DNA from: an uncultured Clostridia bacterium
GTDB lineage: Bacteria; Bacillota; Clostridia; Oscillospirales; Acutalibacteraceae
Direction: 5' to 3'
Length of the DNA stretch: 11,496 bases
Assembly (NCBI GenBank): GCA_904420155.1
Contig: CAJFUH010000185.1
Coordinates: forward strand, 1 to 11,496
Shown: piece after piece, positions 5,481-11,496 of the stretch
How the letters are laid out: each line of letters begins with the position of its first letter
Numbering within the stretch: position 1 is the first letter of the stretch
The notes under the pieces: generated by a model
Told to the model about the DNA's origin: nothing
Database searches by the model: none
Seen by the model: only the letters and a program-made list of their open reading frames with translations
Program-made: the position numbers and the translations under genes

Positions 5481-5630
5481 TGCTGGAATAAGTGGTGGAG
5501 TCTGTCATAGGGAGCAATAGCGTCCCTATTTATTCGCAGTATTTATCTTTTCCGTCCGGAATAGCTGGCTGTGGCTTTCTATTTTGACAAAAAGGGCAGA
5601 ACTTCTCTCCTCGAGGTTCTGCCCTTTATT
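5481..5630 (+). ncRNA. Structured leader or small RNA before the PiT gene (class not recognised)
   Basis: About 150 nt run from a strong promoter to an intrinsic terminator. CTG-G-GAATAA (5483-5491) pairs with TTATTCGCAG (5530-5539) with a bulge, enclosing a perfect hairpin ATAGGGA/TCCCTAT (about 5507-5529) and a 15-nt one-sided internal loop GTGGTGGAGTCTGTC (5492-5506). A smaller element around TCCGTCCGGA and GCTGGCTGTGGC follows, then the terminator. A folded aptamer-like domain followed by a terminator ahead of a transporter gene is the layout of a transcription-attenuating riboswitch. I see no signature of the ydaO, M-box, fluoride, cobalamin, SAM, guanidine or T-box classes. It may instead be an independent small RNA. 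Confidence 0.55.
5591..5630 (+). terminator. Intrinsic terminator / possible attenuator before PiT
   Basis: AAAGGGCAGAAC (5591-5602) pairs perfectly over 12 bp with GTTCTGCCCTTT (5616-5627), followed by ATTTG. It lies 60 bases before the PiT start codon, and I find no second promoter in those 60 bases. Expression of the downstream genes therefore needs readthrough or antitermination, or an unrecognised promoter. Confidence 0.82.
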
Positions 5631-5689
5631 TGCAATAAACCTAAGAATCGAATAAACACTTTGTTAGCCGAGGGAATTGAGGGAATTTT

Positions 5690-6742
5690 ATGGATGTTTC
5701 ATTTTCTACTTTTTTGCAGGGGATCGTTTCAAACCCAATCCTTCTTATCACGGTAGCCCTTACGTTAGGCGTTATTTTTGTCAATGGATGGACAGACGCT
5801 CCCAACGCCATTGCCACTTGCATTACGACACGCTGTATGGGCACCCGTAACGCTATTTGGATGAGTGCGGTGTTCAATTTTTTGGGCGTTTTTGTTATGA
5901 CCCAGATCAATAGCTCCGTGGCCTCTACCATCAGCAATATGGTGGATTTTGGAGGGAATACCCATGAAGCGTTGATTGCCTTATGCGCCGCGTTGTTTTC
6001 CATTGTGGTATACAGCGTAGGCGCCTCCTATTTAGGGATCCCTACCAGCGAGAGCCATAGCTTAATTGCGGGGCTTACAGGCGCCGCAATTGCTATCCAT
6101 GGCAGCATGGATGGAGTTAATATGGGGGAATGGGCGAAAGTTTTGTATGGTTTGGTGTTAAGCCTAGTCCTTGGGTTCGCCATCGGTTGGATTGTATGTA
6201 AGGTGGTAAGCCTTATTTGTCAGAATATGGACCGCCGGAAGACAAATACTTTTTTTACCGGGGCCCAAATCTTTGGGGCCGCCGCCATGAGCTTTATGCA
6301 TGGCGCTCAGGACGGCCAAAAATTTATCGGCGTGCTTTTTTTAGGAATAGCCTTTTCCAATGGGCAGGGGAGCGTAAATGGGGTATCGATCCCCATCTGG
6401 CTGATGCTGTTGTGTAGCGTTGTGATGGCAACCGGTACCAGCGTAGGAGGAGAAAAAATTATCAAATCAGTTGGCATGGATATGGTAAAGCTGGAAAAAT
6501 ATCAGGGCTTTTCCGCCGACCTTGCCGCCGCGTTTTGCCTTTTGGCCTCCACCTTGCTGGGCATTCCGGTTTCCACCACGCATACCAAAACAACCGCCAT
6601 TATGGGTGTGGGAGCCGTACGGCGCTTTTCTGCCATCAATTTGGGGGTTGTCAAGGATATGATGCTTACCTGGATCTTTACGTTCCCTGGATGCGGGCTG
6701 ATTAGTTTTGTCATGGCAAAGCTGTTTATTGCAATTTTCTAA
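5690..6742 (+). CDS. pit: Inorganic phosphate transporter, PiT family
   Basis: A 350-residue polytopic membrane protein of the PiT family, which imports phosphate (often as metal-phosphate) using an ion gradient. Both internal repeats are visible: the first signature NGWTDAPNAIAT (32-43) with GIPTSESHSLIAG downstream, and the second MHGAQDGQKFIG (from 203) with GIPVSTTHTKTTAIMG near 290. The conserved aspartates fall at 36 and 208. Length is short compared with E. coli PitA (about 500) but usual for Firmicute PiT. GAGGG lies six bases before the ATG. It is 29 bases upstream of its DUF47 partner, a standard pairing. A terminator-containing leader precedes it. Confidence 0.93.
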   Translation: MDVSFSTFLQGIVSNPILLITVALTLGVIFVNGWTDAPNAIATCITTRCMGTRNAIWMSAVFNFLGVFVMTQINSSVASTISNMVDFGGNTHEALIALCAALFSIVVYSVGASYLGIPTSESHSLIAGLTGAAIAIHGSMDGVNMGEWAKVLYGLVLSLVLGFAIGWIVCKVVSLICQNMDRRKTNTFFTGAQIFGAAAMSFMHGAQDGQKFIGVLFLGIAFSNGQGSVNGVSIPIWLMLLCSVVMATGTSVGGEKIIKSVGMDMVKLEKYQGFSADLAAAFCLLASTLLGIPVSTTHTKTTAIMGVGAVRRFSAINLGVVKDMMLTWIFTFPGCGLISFVMAKLFIAIF

Positions 6743-6771
6743 TTCTTTTTTGAAAATAAAGGAGAATAACA

Positions 6772-7395
6772 ATGTCAAAAAAACAAGATTCTTATTATTT
6801 CCAAAACTTTATTGCTTGCGCGGATTATTCGTGTAAAGCAGCCCATTTGCTCAAGGATACCATGAGCCATTTTGACGTGAAATCTTTGCCGGATAAACTG
6901 GATGAAATGCACGAGATGGAACATGCGGCGGACGAAAAGAAACACGAACTCCTCAATAAGCTTGTAAAAGCCTTCATAACTCCTATTGAGCGTGAAGACA
7001 TTCTCCAGGTAAGCCGGAATCTGGATGAAATGACGGATAAAATTGAGGATGTTTTAATTAAGATCTATTATAACCGTATCCAGAAGATCCGCCCTGATGT
7101 ATTAGAACTGGCTGATATTATCATTCGCTGCTGTGAAGAAATTCAAAAGCTGATGAATGAGTTTGCAGATTTTAAGCATTCCAAAGTCCTGCACGACCAT
7201 ATTGTCCGCATCAATACCATGGAAGAAGAGGCCGATAAACTTTTTATGGATTGTATGTATCATTTGCATGGCTCCTGCGAGGATCCCTTTGATGTGATAG
7301 CATGGCGGGAGATTTACAGCACGTTGGAAAAGTGCGCGGACGCATGTGAGCATGTCGCCGATGTGGTGGAAAGTACGGTTATGAAAAACATTTGA
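6772..7395 (+). CDS. DUF47 family PhoU-like phosphate transport regulator
   Basis: A 207-residue soluble, largely helical protein of the DUF47 (YkaA, PhoU-like) family, which is typically encoded beside PiT transporters and is thought to modulate them. Readable landmarks include the EMEHAADEKKHELLNKL segment (about 44-60), the FITPIEREDI stretch and the DEMTDKIEDV helix near 82-91, all typical of the family, plus a later MEEEADKLF helix; the paired E/DxxxD/E residues fit PhoU-like metal-cluster motifs. Its length matches the family (about 205-210). GGAG lies seven bases before the ATG. Co-transcribed with pit by position. Confidence 0.92.
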   Translation: MSKKQDSYYFQNFIACADYSCKAAHLLKDTMSHFDVKSLPDKLDEMHEMEHAADEKKHELLNKLVKAFITPIEREDILQVSRNLDEMTDKIEDVLIKIYYNRIQKIRPDVLELADIIIRCCEEIQKLMNEFADFKHSKVLHDHIVRINTMEEEADKLFMDCMYHLHGSCEDPFDVIAWREIYSTLEKCADACEHVADVVESTVMKNI

Positions 7396-7431
7396 TTTTA
7401 CTTTTTGTAAAAATTAAAAATAGAGGTTGAT

Positions 7432-8496
7432 ATGCACATGGGTTCTCGTTTGATGAAATCAATTCGGAAAAACCTTTTTGGAGTCATTACCTTGGTGCTT
7501 TCGGCTGGCGTCTTGTTAGCCTTTTTGTTCTCTTCTGATGGGATCAACTCCCTAAAAGAGATATCAAAAACTATTCAATACCATTGGCTGATTTGGGCCG
7601 TACTCGCGGCGGTTATGGCATGGATTTTAGAAGGCTTTGTTTTGAATATGCTTTGCAAGGTTGTTTATCCGGAATGGAAATTCCGGTATTCGTTTTGTAT
7701 AGGGATGGTGGGGGTGCTTTATAGTGCGTTGACCCCTTTTTCCACGGGAGGGCAGCCGATGCAGATCTATTCCATGCATCGTTTGGGGATGGATACCGGC
7801 GCGGCTGGTTCTATCATTGCCATGAAGACGCTGGTTTATCAAGTTGTTCTCGTTTTGTATTCCCTTGTGATGGTCATCTGGAAACTTCCATTTTTTCAAA
7901 CGAATATCAGCGGCTTTTCTTTTTTGACCATTTTTGGCCTGGTATGCAACAGTACTTTTATTTTTCTTGTTTTGCTTTTTTGTATCAGCGAACGGTTGAC
8001 AGACAATCTGCTCCACAAAGGGATATGGCTTTTCCATAAATTGCACTTGTGTAAACATCCGGACGAACGGTATGAAAAGATACATCGTGAACTGTCTGTT
8101 TTTCACGGCAGCTCCTTTTTACTTAGGAAATCATGGAAGATCTATTTTGGAGCGTGCGTCTTTACAGTTGTCCAAATTGCGTGTACCTGTTTGATCCCTT
8201 ATTTTATTTATCGTAGTTTTGGGTTTTCTCAACAGCCGGTAAGCGTCATCATGGCCGCGCAAGCGTATGTTTCCATGGTCAGCGCTTTTGTCCCCCTGCC
8301 TGGCGCGTCTGGAGGGGCGGAAGGAAGTTTCGTTTTATTCTTTAACACCTTTTTCCAAAATGGAACCATCATTCCGGCAATGGTCGTTTGGCGTACCCTT
8401 ACCTATTATTTGAATTTCCCCGTTGGTTGTATCTGCACTTATATTGCTGGACGTCTTCCGGCCCTTTCCCTGAGCCGGGTTCAGAAAACAGCATAG
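7432..8496 (+). CDS. UPF0104 / LPG-synthase-TM family membrane protein
   Basis: A 354-residue integral membrane protein of the UPF0104 (YbhN, AglD, lysylphosphatidylglycerol synthase TM region) family. The two diagnostic glycine-rich segments are present: TPFSTGGQPMQIY at about 101-113 and PLPGASGGAEGSF at about 288-300. Several hydrophobic helices lie on either side. There is no C-terminal aminoacyl transferase domain, so it is not a full MprF; relatives act in lipid flipping or are uncharacterised. The ATG at 7432 has GAGG five bases upstream; a second ATG lies two codons later. It follows DUF47 by 36 bases and precedes the potassium transporter by 94 bases with no terminator, so it probably belongs to the same operon. 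A role in moving an envelope lipid is inference. Confidence 0.85.
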   Translation: MHMGSRLMKSIRKNLFGVITLVLSAGVLLAFLFSSDGINSLKEISKTIQYHWLIWAVLAAVMAWILEGFVLNMLCKVVYPEWKFRYSFCIGMVGVLYSALTPFSTGGQPMQIYSMHRLGMDTGAAGSIIAMKTLVYQVVLVLYSLVMVIWKLPFFQTNISGFSFLTIFGLVCNSTFIFLVLLFCISERLTDNLLHKGIWLFHKLHLCKHPDERYEKIHRELSVFHGSSFLLRKSWKIYFGACVFTVVQIACTCLIPYFIYRSFGFSQQPVSVIMAAQAYVSMVSAFVPLPGASGGAEGSFVLFFNTFFQNGTIIPAMVVWRTLTYYLNFPVGCICTYIAGRLPALSLSRVQKTA

Positions 8497-8590
8497 ACGG
8501 AGAGGCTCAATAGAGGTAGGTTTGTATTGATGGTAGGAAGGAGATGAACTGCTGGCATTTTTGGGAATAGCTTTTTGATGCCGGCAATTT

Positions 8591-9898
8591 ATGGTACGAC
8601 ATTTTTTATTTGTATTCCGAAAACAACCTCCCGGACGATTGATTGTACTGGGATTTGCGTTGGTCATTTTGTTGGGCACTGGGCTTCTTTTGTTGCCGGT
8701 TTCCGTGAAAGACGGGGCGCAGGTCAGCTTTATCGACGCTCTGTTTACATCCACCAGCGCGGTATGCGTAACCGGCTTGATTGCCATTGACACCGCGGAT
8801 CATTTTACCGCTTTTGGACAATCTATTGTTGCCGCCCTCATCCAAATCGGCGGCTTAGGCGTTACATCTATCGGGGTGGGTCTGATTCTCGCCGCCAAAA
8901 AGCGGGTTGGATTGAAAAGCCGGGTGTTGGTCAAGGAAGCGTTCAATGTAGATGGCTTTAAAGGCATGGTCCGGCTGGTCAAATGGATCTTGTTTACCAC
9001 TTTATGTTTTGAACTGGTTGGAGCGGCTTTGAGCTTTATTGTATTTGTCCAGGATTATCCCCCGTTAAAGGCTTTGGGGATCAGCGTGTTCCATTCGATT
9101 GCGGCGTTTAACAATTCCGGTTTCGACATTCTTGGAGGCCTGAGGAACCTCATTCCTTACCAGTCGGATATCTTGCTTAATTTAACCACCTGTGGGCTTA
9201 TTATCTTTGGAGGTTTGGGATTCCTCGTCCTTTCCGATATTGTGAAAAAGCGGTCCTTTAAAAAGCTGTGCCTCCACTCCAAGGTGGTAATTGTCACCAC
9301 GTTATCGCTTTTAATCATCGGTACCCTCTTACTGAAAGCTACCGAAGATATATCCTGGATGGGGGCTTTTTTCCACAGCGTTTCCGCCCGGACCGCCGGT
9401 TTCTCTACATATCCCATTGGGGAGTTTACCAATGCGGGATTATTTATATTAATTATCCTGATGTTTATAGGGGCCTCGCCGGGATCTACCGGCGGCGGCA
9501 TCAAGACCAGTACTTTCTTTGTCCTGATGCAGGAAGTTAGATGTTTGTTTACCAAAAAACATATAGGCGCGTTCCGGCGGAGCATAGCGGGAGAAGCCGT
9601 TTCCAAGGCTTTCATTATATCGCTCCTTTCCATACTGCTGGTCTGTATCGGCACGTTCCTTCTGTGCATCTTGGAGCCGGAGTATAGTTTTATCCAGCTG
9701 TTGTTTGAAGAAGTATCAGCGTTTGGAACGGTGGGGCTTTCCACTGGCATTACGCCGGATTTGTCTGTCGCCAGCAAGCTGATTTTGATTTTTACCATGT
9801 TTGCAGGCAGGGTGGGGACTTTCACGCTGCTGTCCATGTGGATCGACCGTTCCACTCCCAGCGCTCATTATACAGAAGAATCTATTATCATTGGATAA
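8591..9898 (+). CDS. ktrB: Potassium uptake channel subunit, TrkH/KtrB family
   Basis: A 435-residue membrane protein forming the ion-conducting subunit of a Ktr/Trk potassium uptake system. The four selectivity-filter glycines of the four MPM repeats are visible: CVTGL (G62), FNNSGFD (G177), RTAGFS (G270) and GTVGLS (G382). The intramembrane gate loop between repeats three and four is GASPGSTGGGIKT (about 294-306). Length and the N-terminal FRKQPPGRLIVLGF match KtrB rather than the longer E. coli TrkH. Initiation is odd: no Shine-Dalgarno sequence precedes ATG 8591 and an in-frame stop lies at 8576-8578, while a good AAGGAG sits about 50 bases upstream (8537-8542 region) ahead of a tiny reading frame ending at that stop. 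Paired with KtrA 23 bases downstream. Confidence 0.93.
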   Translation: MVRHFLFVFRKQPPGRLIVLGFALVILLGTGLLLLPVSVKDGAQVSFIDALFTSTSAVCVTGLIAIDTADHFTAFGQSIVAALIQIGGLGVTSIGVGLILAAKKRVGLKSRVLVKEAFNVDGFKGMVRLVKWILFTTLCFELVGAALSFIVFVQDYPPLKALGISVFHSIAAFNNSGFDILGGLRNLIPYQSDILLNLTTCGLIIFGGLGFLVLSDIVKKRSFKKLCLHSKVVIVTTLSLLIIGTLLLKATEDISWMGAFFHSVSARTAGFSTYPIGEFTNAGLFILIILMFIGASPGSTGGGIKTSTFFVLMQEVRCLFTKKHIGAFRRSIAGEAVSKAFIISLLSILLVCIGTFLLCILEPEYSFIQLLFEEVSAFGTVGLSTGITPDLSVASKLILIFTMFAGRVGTFTLLSMWIDRSTPSAHYTEESIIIG

Positions 9899-9921
9899 AC
9901 AAAAAGAAAGGTGCTATAACA

Positions 9922-10599
9922 ATGAAAAAACGAAAGACTTCAGCAGCTTTTGGCATTATTGGACTGGGCCGGTTTGGTATGGCTCTGGTGGAATGCCTTT
10001 CCGGGGCAGAAAAGGAAGTAATTGCCATCGATAAAGATGAAAATAAAGTAAAAGAGGCGCGCAGGTATACCGACTATGCTTTTGTTGTGAAGTCCTTGGA
10101 TCAGGAAACGTTGGAAGAAGTAGGTATGCAAAACTGTGATACGGTGGTTATTTGCATCGGGGAGCAGGTGGATATCAGCATTCTTACAACCATGATTGTT
10201 TCCAATCTGAAGGTCCCCCATGTCATTGCAAAAGCCAGCAGCCCTATACATGGAGAAGTGCTAAAGCGGCTGGGGGCGGTTGTCGTCTATCCCGAATGGG
10301 ATATGGCGGTCCGCCTGGGCAAGAGGATGGTATACGATAATTTCCTGGATTCCGTAACCCTGGAAGGCGATGTGGAAGTCAGAAGGATCCAAGTGACCAG
10401 TAAATTGATTGGGGTCAGTATCCAAGATGTAGACGTCCGGCAGAAGTATGGGCTCAATATCATTGCCATTGAACATGACCACCATACCGATGTGGAATTC
10501 CCCTCCCGATATTGTTTCCGCGAGGGCGATATCATCTGTGTGATCGGAAAAACCTTAAATATTGGCCGGTTTGAAAATGACATCCATGATGATGAGTGA
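9922..10599 (+). CDS. ktrA: Potassium uptake regulatory subunit, TrkA/KtrA (RCK) family
   Basis: A 225-residue cytosolic ring-forming subunit that gates KtrB in response to nucleotides. An RCK N-terminal Rossmann domain is clear: GLGRFG at 14-19, the acidic end of the second strand (AIDKD, D37) and later IGEQVDISILTTMIV. The C-terminal part (about 140-220), with IQVTSKLIGVSIQDVDVRQKYGLNIIAIE and REGDIICVIGK, is a TrkA_C/RCK_C domain, which in KtrA relatives binds cyclic di-AMP. The start at 9922 has AAAGGTG eight bases upstream; an earlier in-frame ATG at 9838 lies inside ktrB and is rejected. Length matches B. subtilis KtrA (about 222). Confidence 0.93.
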   Translation: MKKRKTSAAFGIIGLGRFGMALVECLSGAEKEVIAIDKDENKVKEARRYTDYAFVVKSLDQETLEEVGMQNCDTVVICIGEQVDISILTTMIVSNLKVPHVIAKASSPIHGEVLKRLGAVVVYPEWDMAVRLGKRMVYDNFLDSVTLEGDVEVRRIQVTSKLIGVSIQDVDVRQKYGLNIIAIEHDHHTDVEFPSRYCFREGDIICVIGKTLNIGRFENDIHDDE

Positions 10600-10664
10600 G
10601 CCTTGCTGAAAGCATCCAGAAGAGTGGCAGCATCATGCGCCCAGGATGGGAAAGGAGAAAACGA

Positions 10665-11480
10665 TTGCTGAAAAATTATATCTTAGTAGCGGTAAAGGGG
10701 CTTGTGATAGGGGGAACCATGCTGGTGCCGGGAGTAAGCGGTGGTTCCATGGCGATGATCCTTGGGATTTATGATAAACTGATCGCCTCTGTCAGTTCCT
10801 TCATGAAACAAAAAAGGAAGAATTTCTTTTTTCTATTATGCTTTGGCATAGGGGCTGTCTCCGGAATGGTATTATTTGCAAAGCCACTTTTGAAATTAAT
10901 CGACAGTTTTCCCATGCCCACCATGTATTTCTTTATTGGGGCGGTGGCCGGAGGAATCCCGATGATCTGCCGGCATGCAAAGATAACGTCCTTTACTTGG
11001 AAGATCCCGGTTTATATCCTTTTGGGGGCGGCTATCGTGTTAGCGCTTTCCATGATTCCTGTTTCTTCTTCCGAGACGCAAACGGAGGCGGGATTTTTCA
11101 GCTTTTTGCTGCTGATTGTGTCAGGGTTTGTGGCGGCGGTGGCTTTAATCCTTCCCGGTATCAGCGTATCATACGTCCTCTTGCTGATCGGCCTTTATGA
11201 TGAGACGATGAAAGCCATTAGCACCTTTTATCTTCCGTTTTTAATCCCGTTGGCGATTGGCCTGGCTGCCGGCGTGATCCTCACCACTAAATTATTAGAG
11301 AAGGCCATGGCCCGGTATCCGCGGCCCACCTACTTAATGATTTTAGGCTTTATCTTGGGTTCTGTTATTACGATATTCCCGGGGATTCCCAATCTCTATG
11401 AACTGATTTTTTGTATCCTTTCGTTTGCGGCAGGATTTGCGGCTATTTATATCCTTTCACGGAAAGAGTACGCTGACTAA
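10665..11480 (+). CDS. DUF368 family, PopT-like undecaprenyl-phosphate translocase
   Basis: A 271-residue polytopic membrane protein of the DUF368 family. DUF368 proteins (PopT) have been shown, with DedA proteins, to return undecaprenyl phosphate across the membrane for reuse in cell-wall synthesis. Both internal repeats show the signature: VPGVSGGSMAMILGIYDKLI near the N-terminus and LPGISVSYVLLLIGLYDETM in the middle. Start choice: TTG 10665 has AAGGAG seven bases upstream (10652-10657) and gives the family's usual N-terminus. An in-frame GTG at 10596, overlapping the ktrA stop, would add 23 polar residues with no good site; ATG 10635 is another option. The gene follows ktrA closely and is probably co-transcribed. 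Only 16 bases remain after the stop, so the end of the operon is not visible. Confidence 0.88.
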   Translation: MLKNYILVAVKGLVIGGTMLVPGVSGGSMAMILGIYDKLIASVSSFMKQKRKNFFFLLCFGIGAVSGMVLFAKPLLKLIDSFPMPTMYFFIGAVAGGIPMICRHAKITSFTWKIPVYILLGAAIVLALSMIPVSSSETQTEAGFFSFLLLIVSGFVAAVALILPGISVSYVLLLIGLYDETMKAISTFYLPFLIPLAIGLAAGVILTTKLLEKAMARYPRPTYLMILGFILGSVITIFPGIPNLYELIFCILSFAAGFAAIYILSRKEYAD

Positions 11481-11496
11481 TTCCCCTTTTCATAGC

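Noticed and set aside
5481..5630. T-box, ydaO, M-box or fluoride riboswitch
   Set aside because: The defining conserved segments of these classes are not present in the leader.

Overview
The window looks like chromosome of a low-to-mid GC anaerobic Firmicute, most likely a gut-type Clostridia (Oscillospiraceae/Ruminococcaceae-like). This is inferred from strong AGGAGG-type ribosome binding sites, sigma-A promoters (TTGACA/TATAAT), intrinsic terminators with U-tracts, a DUF1292 gene and a Ktr-type potassium system. It contains no IS element, phage gene, CRISPR array, tRNA or rRNA.

Left part (1-2900) is on the minus strand. Read in the direction of transcription it holds: a DUF1292 gene; a small RNA with its own promoter and terminator that I read as 6S RNA; two overlapping genes that each encode one half of a TauE/SafE (TSUP) permease; a structured RNA leader with its own promoter; and a GpsA-like NAD(P)-dependent glycerol-3-phosphate dehydrogenase ending in a shared terminator.

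Middle part (about 2890-4190) is the most unusual. A near-perfect sigma-A promoter drives about 1.1 kb of plus-strand, purine-rich, heavily self-complementary sequence with no substantial ORF, ending in a strong intrinsic terminator. I interpret it as one very long structured non-coding RNA, in the size class of OLE/ROOL/GOLLD or larger, with a GTGAGTCC-type sequence repeated four times. It converges on a minus-strand gene for a LicC-like nucleotidyltransferase fused to an N-terminal winged helix.

Right part (5446-11480) is a plus-strand cluster. A promoter, a short structured RNA and an intrinsic terminator precede genes for a PiT phosphate transporter, its DUF47 (PhoU-like) partner, a UPF0104/LPG-synthase-TM-type membrane protein, KtrB/TrkH and KtrA/TrkA potassium uptake subunits, and a DUF368 (PopT-like polyprenyl-phosphate translocase) protein. 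Short gaps and the lack of internal terminators suggest one or two operons linking phosphate uptake, potassium uptake and envelope lipid handling. The terminator ahead of them may act as an attenuator.

All calls come from reading the sequence; no database search or folding program was run.
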